Shown here piece by piece: positions 1 to 8,721 of a DNA stretch of 64,000 nucleotides (position 1 is the first letter of the stretch; each line of letters opens with the position of its first letter). The position numbers and the translations under genes were made by a program. The notes beneath the pieces were generated by a model, which had not been told where the DNA came from, did not search any database, and saw only the letters and a list, made by a program, of their open reading frames with translations. The DNA comes from an uncultured Oceanospirillaceae bacterium (GTDB lineage: Bacteria > Pseudomonadota > Gammaproteobacteria > Pseudomonadales > Balneatricaceae). The stretch covers positions 21,549 to 85,548 of the forward strand of contig CAJXNY010000020.1 in the NCBI GenBank assembly GCA_913057435.1, in the 5' to 3' direction.

Positions 1-2
1 GC

Positions 3-305
3 CGAGACTCTTATACCCAGCAACGGATTGAACAGGCCTTCGCCAGCCGCCAGCTGGAGCCGATATCCCATGTCTTTATGGATTCCCGTCACGATACCTG
101 TGAAGCGGTGGTATATGGGCTGGGGATCGGTTTTGCACTGGGCGATGATATCCGCCCCGACCCCCGTTACCGGGCGGTACCACTGGTGGAGATGGCGGAG
201 CCGATTGTGGAGAATCTGGTGTGGCTGAAATCGCGCAGTGAGTTTTCTGGAATCCGTGACTTCGTTAACCTGGCGCTGGAAAAGCAGTATCAGCAGCAGG
301 TGTAG
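3..305 (+). CDS. LysR-type regulator, C-terminal fragment cut by the window edge
   Basis: The frame is open from the left edge and ends at 305, giving about 100 residues of the C-terminal part of a LysR substrate-binding domain. It includes a typical late segment with AVVYGLGIGFALGDD, then a strand with a PLVEM-type sequence and a final helix. The DNA-binding half lies outside the window, so the start is unknown. It points toward the phosphonate genes on the other strand and could regulate them, but the operator in front of those genes looks like a GntR-type site instead. The family call is reasonably safe; the ligand is unknown. Confidence 0.7.
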   Translation, partial: RDSYTQQRIEQAFASRQLEPISHVFMDSRHDTCEAVVYGLGIGFALGDDIRPDPRYRAVPLVEMAEPIVENLVWLKSRSEFSGIRDFVNLALEKQYQQQV

Positions 306-340
306 CCACGTCTTTCATACGCACATCGTGCGCACTCAGG

Positions 341-400
341 GCCATCGCCAGCAAGCTGGCTCCTACGATCACCGGTAGGAGCGAGCTTGCTCGCGATCAG
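341..400. repeat. REP-like inverted hairpin pair
   Basis: Two short hairpins face each other. The left has stem gccagc/gctggc (347-352 and 355-360) with loop aa. The right has stem gcgagc/gctcgc (381-386 and 389-394) with loop tt. They are flanked by tcctac (361-366) and its complement gtagga (375-380), so the whole block is an inverted repeat. The two hairpins differ by a compensatory C/G swap that keeps both stems intact. This is the pattern of Pseudomonas REP elements (GTAGGAGCGAGC-type), which usually sit between convergent gene ends, as here. Confidence 0.7.
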
Positions 401-412
401 CGCCTCAGTCGT

Positions 413-1270
413 TCAGTCGTTCAGTCGGCTGTGGGCTGTTGGCGTGGCAACATGAAACGCCGGGTTATCAAACTGTTCGCGCTTCATGCGGTAATAAGCC
501 TGATAGTGGTCGCCATCGCTGAGGGCGTTGAAGGTGAAAAACATCGCCCGACGGGTTTTCTGCGAGTCGTTTTTCTCTGAATAGTGCGGCACGTAGGAGT
601 CGAACAGCACCACATCACCGGCACGGGCCGGGATGCTCTGCCAGCGGATCTGTTCACAGATCGATTGCTGGATATTGCCGTTATTGCGCCCGCCATCGTA
701 GCTGGCCAGAATTGGCAGGGTGCCGACCGGCGTCTCCATCGGTGTGTTTTCCAGTTCAGCTACGTCTGCCAGATAGTTCTCCGGGAAGTTCAGGCAGCCG
801 TTTTCCAGCGTAGCGTCATCGAGGAAGATGGCGGCGGTGATGTGGTACTGCGGGTTGAACTGGTTATAGGCGATCACATCCTGGTGAGGTTCAAAAGCAC
901 CGCCACCGGGATTTTTGGCGTTGCATTTGTCTTTAAACAGGGTGAACGGCGTGCCTGCCAGAGTCTCGATATACTGCTGAAGCTTGGGGATGATCTGCTC
1001 CCGTACGGGGGCGCAGCTACCGCTGATATATTCGTAACGGCAAACTTTGCTGGCGTTATCAATCTCCGGTACCACGATCAGCGCGTCAGACTGTTGCTGA
1101 TAAAACTCACTCAGGGTTTTGCCGCTGGCGGCAATGTCAGCCAGTAGCTGTTCAGCACGCTGGTACAGGGTCTGGCTGCTGTTTTCCAGTGTCTCCATCT
1201 CGGTATCGGTTAGCCCCTGGGGCAGGACGATGTAACCCTGGCGTTTGAATACGGCGCTTAAATCAGACAT
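413..1270 (-). CDS. PhnY/TmpA-like Fe(II)/2-oxoglutarate dioxygenase
   Basis: This is a phytanoyl-CoA-dioxygenase-fold oxygenase of 285 residues. The iron-binding HxD is in EPHQDV near residue 130 and the distal His is in YVPHYSEKN, followed by TRRAMFF, which supplies the Arg expected to bind 2-oxoglutarate. Related enzymes (PhnY*, TmpA) hydroxylate the carbon next to phosphorus in 2-aminoethylphosphonate or its N-trimethyl form, and the product is then cut by an HD-domain oxygenase. That partner is encoded 14 bases upstream in the same operon. The pairing is the main argument for a phosphonate substrate; the exact substrate is not determined. The protein should be cytoplasmic, as no signal peptide is visible. 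Confidence 0.75.
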   Translation of the reverse strand: MSDLSAVFKRQGYIVLPQGLTDTEMETLENSSQTLYQRAEQLLADIAASGKTLSEFYQQQSDALIVVPEIDNASKVCRYEYISGSCAPVREQIIPKLQQYIETLAGTPFTLFKDKCNAKNPGGGAFEPHQDVIAYNQFNPQYHITAAIFLDDATLENGCLNFPENYLADVAELENTPMETPVGTLPILASYDGGRNNGNIQQSICEQIRWQSIPARAGDVVLFDSYVPHYSEKNDSQKTRRAMFFTFNALSDGDHYQAYYRMKREQFDNPAFHVATPTAHSRLND

Positions 1271-1284
1271 TGGTGGCTATTCCT

Positions 1285-1818
1285 TTAGTTGCTCAGGGCG
1301 GCCAGCATCTGGGCCCGGTAGTGTTCAATCGGTTTATTGCTTAGTTCCAGGTCTTTCCCTTCATCATCCCAGCGTCGCAGTTTGAGTGCGTCCTGGGCAA
1401 ACGGCAGCTGTAAAAATGCCTGCTGTTCTTCTGCTGTCATCAGCCCGCCCTGGTTATTCAGCGAGTCCAGCGAGGCGGCTGACAGATCTTCCAGGTAGCC
1501 TTTTTCAACCGCACACAGATAACGCTTGGCCTGGGCATGCAGGCGGATCGGTTCGGTCACTTCGGCTGGAAAATACGGGGCCAGAAAATCCGCGCCAATA
1601 CTGTCGTGCTTGTAGTTACCAAAGGCGATGTCGGTGGCAGCCATCAGGTGGCCAATATCATGCAGCAGCGCCGCTGTGATCAGCTCATCGGACTCACCGG
1701 CCCGCAGTGCCAGCTCGGCACACTGCACCGCGTGTTCGGTCTGGTTGATGTTTTCGCCGTAGGTCTGGTGGCCTTCGGCTTCGAATAATTCGGTGATCTG
1801 TTGAATAAATGCTGACAT
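1285..1818 (-). CDS. PhnZ/TmpB-like HD-domain mixed-valent diiron oxygenase
   Basis: This 177-residue HD protein carries H29 in NQTEHAVQCA, HD at 53-54 in LLHDIGHL, a later His in the KHDSIGADF segment and another in RLHAQAKR, which together form the diiron site. The N-terminal TYGEN (Tyr20, Glu22) lies where PhnZ has its Tyr/Glu lid residues. PhnZ and TmpB oxidatively cleave the C-P bond of an alpha-hydroxy aminophosphonate, releasing phosphate and glycine or glycine betaine. It is the first gene of the operon, with the dioxygenase downstream. Ordinary HD phosphohydrolases are the alternative, but the paired dioxygenase and upstream operator argue against that. Confidence 0.75.
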   Translation of the reverse strand: MSAFIQQITELFEAEGHQTYGENINQTEHAVQCAELALRAGESDELITAALLHDIGHLMAATDIAFGNYKHDSIGADFLAPYFPAEVTEPIRLHAQAKRYLCAVEKGYLEDLSAASLDSLNNQGGLMTAEEQQAFLQLPFAQDALKLRRWDDEGKDLELSNKPIEHYRAQMLAALSN

Positions 1819-1856
1819 CGGCTGGTCCGTCCTGCTGGTTGGGTAATAGACATTAA

Positions 1857-1870
1857 CTGGTCTATACCAG
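1857..1870 (-). promoter_or_regulatory. PhnF-type GntR operator upstream of the phosphonate operon
   Basis: The dyad CTGGTCTATACCAG lies about 40 bases upstream of the HD gene. Its core TGGTCTATACCA is the exact reverse complement of TGGTATAGACCA, the site reported for PhnF-type GntR repressors of phosphonate and phosphate genes. It overlaps the -10 region of a possible leftward promoter whose -35 would be TTGTCC (complement of 1882-1887). Seen directly: the dyad and its position. Inferred: the regulator, which is not encoded in this window. Confidence 0.6.
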
Positions 1871-2003
1871 ATATGCTAAACGGACAATATGACAGAGGTA
1901 TGAATCACCTGCTGGGATGGGGGCTGCGAATGAGGAGGATCAGTTAAGCCGGTAGAGGCTGGAGCTGGAATGGTCTGCTTTGGCAGGCTAAATCGCAGGC
2001 ATA

Positions 2004-2030
2004 AAAAAACCCGGCCGAGGCCGGGTTTTC
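2004..2030 (-). terminator. Rho-independent terminator after rpmG
   Basis: The hairpin ccggcc-ga-ggccgg is flanked by an A-run on the left (T-run on the minus strand) and tttt on the right. It lies 17 bases beyond the rpmG stop and probably works in both directions. Confidence 0.85.
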
Positions 2031-2046
2031 TGAACACACCAAGTAA

Positions 2047-2214
2047 TTACTTGATTTTGTGTTCTTTGTACATCACGTGCTTACGAACAACTGGATCGTA
2101 CTTTTTGAATTCCAGTTTTTCAGGCGTGTTGCGTTTGTTCTTGTCGGTAGTGTAGTAGTGACCAGTACCAGCAGAAGAAACCAGCTTAACCTTATCGCGT
2201 GCGCTTTTAGCCAT
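2047..2214 (-). CDS. rpmG: 50S ribosomal protein L33
   Basis: This 55-residue ribosomal protein begins [20 protein letters not shown] and ends MYKEHKIK, matching the usual length and motifs of gammaproteobacterial L33. It lacks the paired zinc-binding Cys of the C+ paralogue, so it is the C- form. It follows rpmB by 11 bases, forming the standard rpmB-rpmG operon. The start is fixed by the MAKSARDK beginning. Confidence 0.97.
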   Translation of the reverse strand: MAKSARDKVKLVSSAGTGHYYTTDKNKRNTPEKLEFKKYDPVVRKHVMYKEHKIK

Positions 2215-2225
2215 GATCCAGCTCC

Positions 2226-2462
2226 TTAAACTTTGATGCCGTTAGCACGGATATCAGTCAGAACTGTATCAATGCCTTTCTTGTCGATGATGCGCATGCC
2301 TTTAGAGGATACACGCAGGCGAACGAACTTCTGCTCGCTCTCAACCCAGAAACGGTGCCAGTGCAGGTTAGGCAGGAAGCGACGACGGGTTTTACGCTGT
2401 GAGTGGGAAACATTGTTTCCTGTTACTGGGCGCTTGCCAGTAACCATACAAACTTTAGCCAT
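2226..2462 (-). CDS. rpmB: 50S ribosomal protein L28
   Basis: This is a 78-residue protein, [21 protein letters not shown] onward, full length for L28 of the large ribosomal subunit. It is the first gene of rpmB-rpmG, with an aaggaat Shine-Dalgarno just upstream of the ATG. The 267 bases between it and radC hold its promoter region and a GC-rich hairpin near 2675-2695; no other gene is visible there. Confidence 0.97.
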   Translation of the reverse strand: MAKVCMVTGKRPVTGNNVSHSQRKTRRRFLPNLHWHRFWVESEQKFVRLRVSSKGMRIIDKKGIDTVLTDIRANGIKV

Positions 2463-2729
2463 GAGACTATTCCTTAATAGTTGGTTCTACAGTACATCTA
2501 CCATGATACTTATTGACCAGAGGACAATGCTTGCGGATATAACCGAGCGTCGACTCTGGCCTCAGGCGGAGCGTCCAGAACCTAGACAAAATACCGTACC
2601 GGAGGTAGAAGGCCGCAGATTATACGCAGTTGGCTAATCTGATGCCACTGTTTTTGGACGATAATTCACCATGGCCCCGGCAGCCTGCCGGGTTTGCCGC
2701 AGTCGATCAGTACTCAGCCCGACAGGCTG

Positions 2730-3404
2730 CTAAATCAGCCCACGTTCTGCGAACGACACTGCCTCGCCATCACCGATCACCATGTGGTCCAGCACTCGCA
2801 CATCAATGGCGCTGAGTGCATCAACCAGTTTGCGAGTGATTTGCTCATCGGCCAGGCTGGGCTCGGCGGCGCCGGAGGGGTGGTTATGGCTGAAAATAAT
2901 GGCCGCCGCGTTATGCTCCAGTGCTTTGCGCACCACCTCGCGGGGGTAAACTGAGGCGGCGTTGATGGTGCCGAAAAACAGGGCTTCATATTCGATCACC
3001 CGGTGCTTGTTATCCAGAAAAAGACAGGCGAATACTTCCCGTGGTTGATGGCGCAGGCGACTGGTCAGATAGTCCTTAACGGCTTGTGGACTTTCCAGTA
3101 CATCGCCCCGGCTCAGGGTTGCTGCCAGGTGGCGACGGCCCATTTCCAGTACGGCCTGTAGCTGAGTGAATTTGGCGGTCCCCAGGCCGTGACCCCGGCA
3201 AAATTCCGTGCTGTCGGCTTCCAGCAACGGGCGCAGGCCGCCGAAGTCATCCAGCAGGTCACGGGCCAGATCGACAGCGCTTTTACCTTTGACGCCGGTG
3301 CGCAGAAAAATTGCCAGTAACTCGGCGTCAGAGAGGGCATCTGGCCCCCGTTGTAGCAGTTTCTCCCGTGGCCGCTCGTCGGCGGGCCAGTCGGTAATGG
3401 CCAT
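2730..3404 (-). CDS. radC: RadC-family JAMM/MPN protein
   Basis: This 224-residue protein has an N-terminal helix-hairpin-helix region ([15 protein letters not shown]) and a C-terminal JAMM domain with the metal motif FSHNHPSG followed by SLADEQIT. The cellular role of RadC is not settled: it was named as a DNA repair factor, and JAMM folds are metallopeptidase-like. The rpmB-rpmG/radC/coaBC neighbourhood is conserved in many gammaproteobacteria. Here a two-component system separates radC from coaBC. Length and motifs are complete. Confidence 0.93.
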   Translation of the reverse strand: MAITDWPADERPREKLLQRGPDALSDAELLAIFLRTGVKGKSAVDLARDLLDDFGGLRPLLEADSTEFCRGHGLGTAKFTQLQAVLEMGRRHLAATLSRGDVLESPQAVKDYLTSRLRHQPREVFACLFLDNKHRVIEYEALFFGTINAASVYPREVVRKALEHNAAAIIFSHNHPSGAAEPSLADEQITRKLVDALSAIDVRVLDHMVIGDGEAVSFAERGLI

Positions 3405-3662
3405 GGTTCACCTCCTTGTGATTAGTCATCAAGCATAGAGGCTGACCTGGAAGGGTGCGTTACTCCTTTAGGTATAGCGGGGGATATTTGATCGTGAGCG
3501 GAATAGAAAACACCGCGTCCAGGGCGCAGCGTTGTGGTTATCAGTATCAGGCGTGGGAAAGCTTCTTCCACTCGCTCAAAGCGGATCAGTTGATGTGAAT
3601 GGGGTATGAGTGGGCCTTGGAGCCCTGTGGGTGGCCCAGCAGCCCACGGGCCTGTATCTGGT

Positions 3663-6455
3663 TCAGGCCGTGGGGCTGTTAGCGGTGGGAAGCGCAAGCG
3701 AGTGCTGGCATGCCTTGTACTGTTGCTGGTAGCGTTCGAACAGTGCCGCGATTGGCGCGGGCTGGACCTGGCTGGCGGCGGTTTCCAGTTGTTGTGCGGT
3801 CTGCATCAGGTCGGCCAGCCCCATCATCCCGGCACTGCCTGCCAGGGCGTGGGCGGCCTGGGCTATTTCCGCCAGGTCGTTGTTCAGCATTGCCGTTCGT
3901 AAGCGACTGTCGGCCTGTTGCAGGGAGGCGCGCTGTTTCAATATCAGCTGCTGTTGCTCATCCGGGGTGAGGTAGTGCTGGTAGTCTGGCGGTAATTGAG
4001 GGGAGGCGTTATTACTCTGGCCATGTTTTGTCAGCCAGCCGTCCCGGTGGAGTGCCAGACTGCTGTAGAGTTCCTGCAGGCGTAAGGGCTTGCCAGCCCA
4101 GCCATCCATCCCGGCGGCATGGCAGCGCTCAATCATGTCGCAGGTGGCGCTGGCCGTTAGTGCAATGACCGGCACGGCTGCCCGTACCGGGTCGGCGTGC
4201 TGGCGTATCTTCTGTGTGGTTTGCAGGCCGTTCATGCCGGGCATCTGAATATCCATCAGTACCAGGTCGAAAGGGGCGTTATCAAGGCTGTCCAGTACGG
4301 CCTGACCATTGCTGACGGCGGTTACGCGATGGCCATCGCGTTGTAGTAGCTTGCTGATGATTTCACGATTGATGTCAGTATCGTCGGCCAGCAGGATATG
4401 CAGTGGGTCAGGGATTACCTGGGTGATCTGCGGTGTGGCTGTTTCGGTTGTGACTCGGCGTAAATCGACGGTAAACCAGAACCGGCTGCCCTGGCCTGGC
4501 TGGCTTTCAACATCAATGGTGCCGCCCATTGCAGTAATCAGCCGCTGGCAGATCGCCAGACCGAGGCCGATGCCGTCCTGCTGGAGGCCCGAGCTTTTGC
4601 TGACCTGTTCGAAGGGGTGAAAGATGCTGGATTGCAGTTCTGCCGGGATGCCGCAACCGGTGTCTTCGACTGAAATTAGCAAGGGCAGGTAGCCCTCATC
4701 TGCGTCCAGTGGTTCCGCGCGCACATTGATCTGGCCATGCTCGGTGAATTTGATTGCATTGGCGATCAGGTTGACCAGCACCTGGCGAATCCGCACCGGA
4801 TCGCCAATGACCTGTGCCGGTAGTGTTTCAATCACCAGTGATAGCGCCAGTCCACGTTCATCGGCCATGGGCTGAGTAAGTGCGATGGCATCCCGTAATG
4901 CCTGTTCCGGTTGAAATATCTGGTTATTCAGCGCCAGCTCACCCTGTTCTACTTTGGCCATATCCAGCACATCATTAATCAGCGCCAACAGCTGTTGTCC
5001 AGCGTTATCCACTGTGGACAGCAGGTGCTGGTTCTCTGCTGTGAGGCTGGCTTTATCCATGAGTTGCGCAGCACCGAGCACGGCAGTCATGGGGGTGCGT
5101 AGTTCATGGCTCATAACGGCCAGGAATTCGCCTTTAGCGGCACTGGCGGCCTCAGCCTTGTCTTTTGCCCGGTGCAGTTCGTGGGTGCGTTCGGCAACCT
5201 GTTTCTCAAGTGACTGCGTGAGCTGGCGTTCGGCATCCAGTGCCCGTTGTTGAGTGGCTTCGTTATCCTGGCGCAGCAGGTTGTAACGATCAGCAAATGA
5301 GACGGCAAACAGCGGAATCACGCCCATGAGTGTAATCAACAGCCCTGTTTCATTCAGAATACGGGGCATATTCAGGTAGCCTGCTGTGCCAACGTTGTGG
5401 ACAGTGATTGCCAGGAAAAAAATAAACAGTGTCAGTACAAACAGCCGGGCGGGTCGATAGCCTTTATAGAGGACGGCGATACCTGCGCCGAGTGATGAGG
5501 CTGTATTTACGGGGCCGAGTATCGAGACCCATTGTATGATCGCGAGGCTTTCTATCCACAGACAGAGCCCTGTCAGGATGATTGAGATGATCATCAGCCC
5601 GTTTAGCAGGTAATGCCAGCCCGGGCTGAAACGACGGGTTTGCAGGAAATATCTGGAGTAGGCCAGATAGAAAACGTTAGCGATGGTAATGCTGAGAGTC
5701 AGGGCACGTAGCGGCTGATCACCAGAGAGGCCGCTGATATATTGGTGAAAAAAACCGTTGAAGATGGCGAAGTAGGCAAGGAAGGACAATATAAACAGGC
5801 TGAAGTAACAATAGAGTGCTTCACGCAGAATAAAGGTGACCAGCAAGTAATAGATACCGATCCCCAGCAGCACACCACCGAGCAGCATATGCAGTGCCGT
5901 TCTCTGGTCTGTCGCCTCAATAAAGGCTGAAGGTCGCCATACGTTGATGGTCAGGTTAATGGAGGTATGAGTGCTGACTTCCAGGTAAAAGGTGCGAGTT
6001 TCGCCAGGTTTTATTGTTACCGGGAACAGATTGGCGCGATGATTGATTGGTCGCTCCTCAACCGGTGTTGATGTGCCGAGAGTCAGCGGCTGCCAGTCGC
6101 CTGAAACGGTTTGCTGATAAAGGCTAATATTTTGTATACGTGGGTGATCCCCTTCAATCCACCAGTCGGTATAGGGACTGTTATTACGGATCTGAAAACG
6201 TGCCCAGACTGTATCAGGGGTATAACCAATATTTCGGCGTTTTGGGGGTGTCGATGAGAATACTGTCGGACTGTCTGGTGCCGTCAGTGTATCGATGGTT
6301 ATGGTGCCAGGCGGGGCTTGTATTAACCCGAGTTCTGCCCCGATGGGGTAGTGAGTTTGTTCGTCGGTGAGCACCAGGGCTGTTTGCTGGGCGTGAATAT
6401 TAAGGGGAAATAGCAGCAGTAAAAGCAGGGTGTAACTCAGGGTAGCGCGAATCAT
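3663..6455 (-). CDS. 7TM hybrid sensor histidine kinase with HPt domain
   Basis: This is a 930-residue membrane kinase. In order it has: a signal peptide (1-22), an extracellular 7TMR-DISMED2-type beta domain (about 35-175), a seven-helix membrane domain (about 185-390), a short coiled coil, a HisKA domain with phospho-acceptor His450 in FLAVMSHELRTP, an ATPase domain (DTGCGIP and GIGLGLAI), a receiver domain with Asp735 in LVLMDIQMPG, and an HPt domain with His869 in AAHALAGSAG. Signal would flow His450-Asp735-His869 and then to the regulator encoded just upstream, with a 4-base ATGA overlap. Extracellular DISM domains bind small ligands, often carbohydrates; the ligand here is unknown. Confidence 0.9.
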   Translation of the reverse strand: MIRATLSYTLLLLLLFPLNIHAQQTALVLTDEQTHYPIGAELGLIQAPPGTITIDTLTAPDSPTVFSSTPPKRRNIGYTPDTVWARFQIRNNSPYTDWWIEGDHPRIQNISLYQQTVSGDWQPLTLGTSTPVEERPINHRANLFPVTIKPGETRTFYLEVSTHTSINLTINVWRPSAFIEATDQRTALHMLLGGVLLGIGIYYLLVTFILREALYCYFSLFILSFLAYFAIFNGFFHQYISGLSGDQPLRALTLSITIANVFYLAYSRYFLQTRRFSPGWHYLLNGLMIISIILTGLCLWIESLAIIQWVSILGPVNTASSLGAGIAVLYKGYRPARLFVLTLFIFFLAITVHNVGTAGYLNMPRILNETGLLITLMGVIPLFAVSFADRYNLLRQDNEATQQRALDAERQLTQSLEKQVAERTHELHRAKDKAEAASAAKGEFLAVMSHELRTPMTAVLGAAQLMDKASLTAENQHLLSTVDNAGQQLLALINDVLDMAKVEQGELALNNQIFQPEQALRDAIALTQPMADERGLALSLVIETLPAQVIGDPVRIRQVLVNLIANAIKFTEHGQINVRAEPLDADEGYLPLLISVEDTGCGIPAELQSSIFHPFEQVSKSSGLQQDGIGLGLAICQRLITAMGGTIDVESQPGQGSRFWFTVDLRRVTTETATPQITQVIPDPLHILLADDTDINREIISKLLQRDGHRVTAVSNGQAVLDSLDNAPFDLVLMDIQMPGMNGLQTTQKIRQHADPVRAAVPVIALTASATCDMIERCHAAGMDGWAGKPLRLQELYSSLALHRDGWLTKHGQSNNASPQLPPDYQHYLTPDEQQQLILKQRASLQQADSRLRTAMLNNDLAEIAQAAHALAGSAGMMGLADLMQTAQQLETAASQVQPAPIAALFERYQQQYKACQHSLALPTANSPTA

Positions 6456-7153
6456 GATAGCGTTGAGCTAAGGCGATAGCCCAGTTTGGGTACGGTGATG
6501 ATGTAGCGAGGCTGGCGGGGCGTTGGTTCAAGCTTTTTACGCAGCCGGGAGATCAGCACATCCACTGTTCTCGGGTGGCCGTTGCTTTCGCCAAGGGTAA
6601 TAGCATCAAGCAGTTTATTTCGGCTGACGACGTGCCCCTGTGCACAGGCCAGAGCCACCAGCAGGTCGAATTCACCCTGGGTAATATCAAGGGTATTGCC
6701 TGCCGTGTTAGACAGCGTTCGACTGGATCGATTCAGCATCCATTCACCCAGCTGGAACAGGTTCTTTTCGGGTGCTTTGCAGGCCAGTTTACTGGCGAGC
6801 AATGTTTCAACTCGATGCAGTAATTCACCAGGGTGGAAGGGTTTGACCAGATAGTCAGTGGCGCCAGCTTCAAGTCCCTCAAAGCGTTGCAAGGGAGTGT
6901 CACGGCCGGTCATGATCAGAATCGGTGCTGTGGAGTCGATGCTGAACTGCTTTACCAGGCTCAAACCGTCACCATCGGGCAAATTCAGATCGATAATCAG
7001 TAGATCAAAGTGAGTTTTTTCAAGGGCTGCGGCGGCCTCATGGAGGCTGGCTACGCAGGTGATATAGGCGTGATTCTTTTTAAGAACAGTCTCACATAGA
7101 TAACGAATCGCATCATCATCTTCTACAACCAGAATATCAATCATCACAGGCAC
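6452..7153 (-). CDS. OmpR/PhoB-family response regulator
   Basis: The 233-residue protein has a receiver domain (phospho-acceptor Asp55 in LLIIDLNLPDGDG, switch Lys in YLVKPF) and a winged-helix DNA-binding domain (LDITQGEFDLL through RYIITVPKLGYRL). It is the first gene of the operon with the hybrid kinase and most likely takes phosphate from the kinase's HPt domain, as TorR does from TorS. The phosphorelay partner is inferred from gene overlap. Targets are unknown. The 291 bases to coaBC on the other strand hold two divergent promoter regions. Confidence 0.9.
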   Translation of the reverse strand: MPVMIDILVVEDDDAIRYLCETVLKKNHAYITCVASLHEAAAALEKTHFDLLIIDLNLPDGDGLSLVKQFSIDSTAPILIMTGRDTPLQRFEGLEAGATDYLVKPFHPGELLHRVETLLASKLACKAPEKNLFQLGEWMLNRSSRTLSNTAGNTLDITQGEFDLLVALACAQGHVVSRNKLLDAITLGESNGHPRTVDVLISRLRKKLEPTPRQPRYIITVPKLGYRLSSTLS

Positions 7154-7444
7154 AGCAGTAACATCCAGTGTCAGGTATAAAAGAAATTGAGTGTCGCTTT
7201 GTCGATACTATGTGTATGAACTCATTCTTAGATGAATGATACTTTATTTCATTGTTAACTGTACCTACAGCTATATCTCTATAAATGATGACGAAACCGG
7301 TATCTCATCGTTTAAAATACACTAGAAAGTTAGCCCTTCTCAATCATCGATGCCGATCATTCCTTATCCTGTGTTGCTACGAATACGCCCGCCAAAGTGG
7401 TAAAGTACGGCCCAAATTATCAGGCTGATTGATGGTTACCGGGT

Positions 7445-8647
7445 ATGCAGAGACTTACTAACCGCCAGATTCTGTTAGGCATTACCGGCGGTATTGCCGC
7501 CTATAAAAGTGCTGAGCTGACCCGCAATTTGCGAGCCGCCGGGGCTGATGTGCGGGTGGTGATGACACCGGCCGCTACCGAGTTTATTACCCCGCTTACC
7601 TTACAGGCGCTGTCCGGCAATCCGGTGCATCTACATATGCTCGATGCCGAGGCGGAAGCGGGCATGGGCCATATCGAGCTGGCCCGCTGGGCGGATCTGA
7701 TTCTGGTGGCACCGGCCACGGCAGATTTTATGGCCCGGCTGGCAACGGGGCAGGGCAATGATTTGCTGAGTACGTTGTGCCTGGCCAGTGATGCGCCGTT
7801 GTGTCTGGCACCGGCGATGAACCAGGCGATGTGGCGTGATACCGCCACCCAGCATAATGCAGCTCTGTTGAGCGAGCGCGGGGTGCAGCTGTTTGGCCCC
7901 GGTGTGGGTGAGCAGGCATGCGGCGATACTGGCCCTGGCCGGATGCTGGAGCCGATGGAGATTGCCCAGCGTACCGCCGAGCAGTTTGATGCCGGTTTGC
8001 TGACCGGAAAAACGGTGTTCATTACTGCCGGGCCAACCCGTGAAGCGATCGATCCGGTGCGTTATATCTCCAACCATAGCTCTGGCAAAATGGGCTATGC
8101 GCTGGCCCAGGCGGCAGCGGATGCCGGGGCGACGGTTAAACTGATTTCTGGCCCGGTGAACCTGGCGGAGCCTGCCCGTATGCAGCGGGTGCAGGTGGAC
8201 AGCGCCGAGCAGATGCTGGCGGCCAGCCTGGAAGGTATTGAACAGTGCGATATCTTTATTGCGGCGGCGGCGGTGGCGGATTACCGGCCAACCGCCGTGG
8301 CTGAGCACAAAATGAAGAAAGGCAAAGAAGAGGTGATGGAACTGCATCTGGTGAAAAACCCGGATATTGTCGCCACCGTTGCCAATCATGCGCAACGCCC
8401 GTTCACGGTGGGTTTTGCCGCTGAAACCCGTGATGTGCTGCAGTATGCCCGCGGTAAGCTGGCACGCAAGAAGCTGGATCTGATCATTGCCAACGATGTC
8501 TCGCGCAGTGATATCGGCTTTAACAGCGATCAGAATGCGGTCACCGTTATCAGCGCCGAGCAGGAGCTTGAGCTGCCCTGCACTCCGAAACGCCAGCTGG
8601 CCAGCCAGCTGATCCGCCTGATTGCGGATCAGTACCACAGCCAGTGA
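7445..8647 (+). CDS. coaBC: Bifunctional phosphopantothenoylcysteine decarboxylase / phosphopantothenate-cysteine ligase
   Basis: This 400-residue fusion catalyses two steps of coenzyme A synthesis: addition of cysteine to 4'-phosphopantothenate (CoaB, C-terminal half) and its FMN-dependent decarboxylation (CoaC, N-terminal half). Seen: the flavoprotein start [16 protein letters not shown], the APATAD motif, APAMNQAMW, the substrate-clamp region [12 protein letters not shown], then the CoaB motif [22 protein letters not shown]. Length is normal. It shares a pathway with panC at 35298-36146. In E. coli and Pseudomonas dut follows directly; here algC follows and dut is missing. Confidence 0.96.
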   Translation: MQRLTNRQILLGITGGIAAYKSAELTRNLRAAGADVRVVMTPAATEFITPLTLQALSGNPVHLHMLDAEAEAGMGHIELARWADLILVAPATADFMARLATGQGNDLLSTLCLASDAPLCLAPAMNQAMWRDTATQHNAALLSERGVQLFGPGVGEQACGDTGPGRMLEPMEIAQRTAEQFDAGLLTGKTVFITAGPTREAIDPVRYISNHSSGKMGYALAQAAADAGATVKLISGPVNLAEPARMQRVQVDSAEQMLAASLEGIEQCDIFIAAAAVADYRPTAVAEHKMKKGKEEVMELHLVKNPDIVATVANHAQRPFTVGFAAETRDVLQYARGKLARKKLDLIIANDVSRSDIGFNSDQNAVTVISAEQELELPCTPKRQLASQLIRLIADQYHSQ

Positions 8648-8721
8648 TGGCTACCTTGTATTAACTGAATTTGACTGGGCCTGGGCTGAAACAGCCAGGC
8701 GACAGTACCGAGGAGTGATAG

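Noticed and set aside
3422..3697. A 91-codon minus-strand frame between radC and the hybrid kinase
   Set aside because: It overlaps the kinase 3' end, is Pro/Arg-rich and lacks a Shine-Dalgarno or family resemblance.
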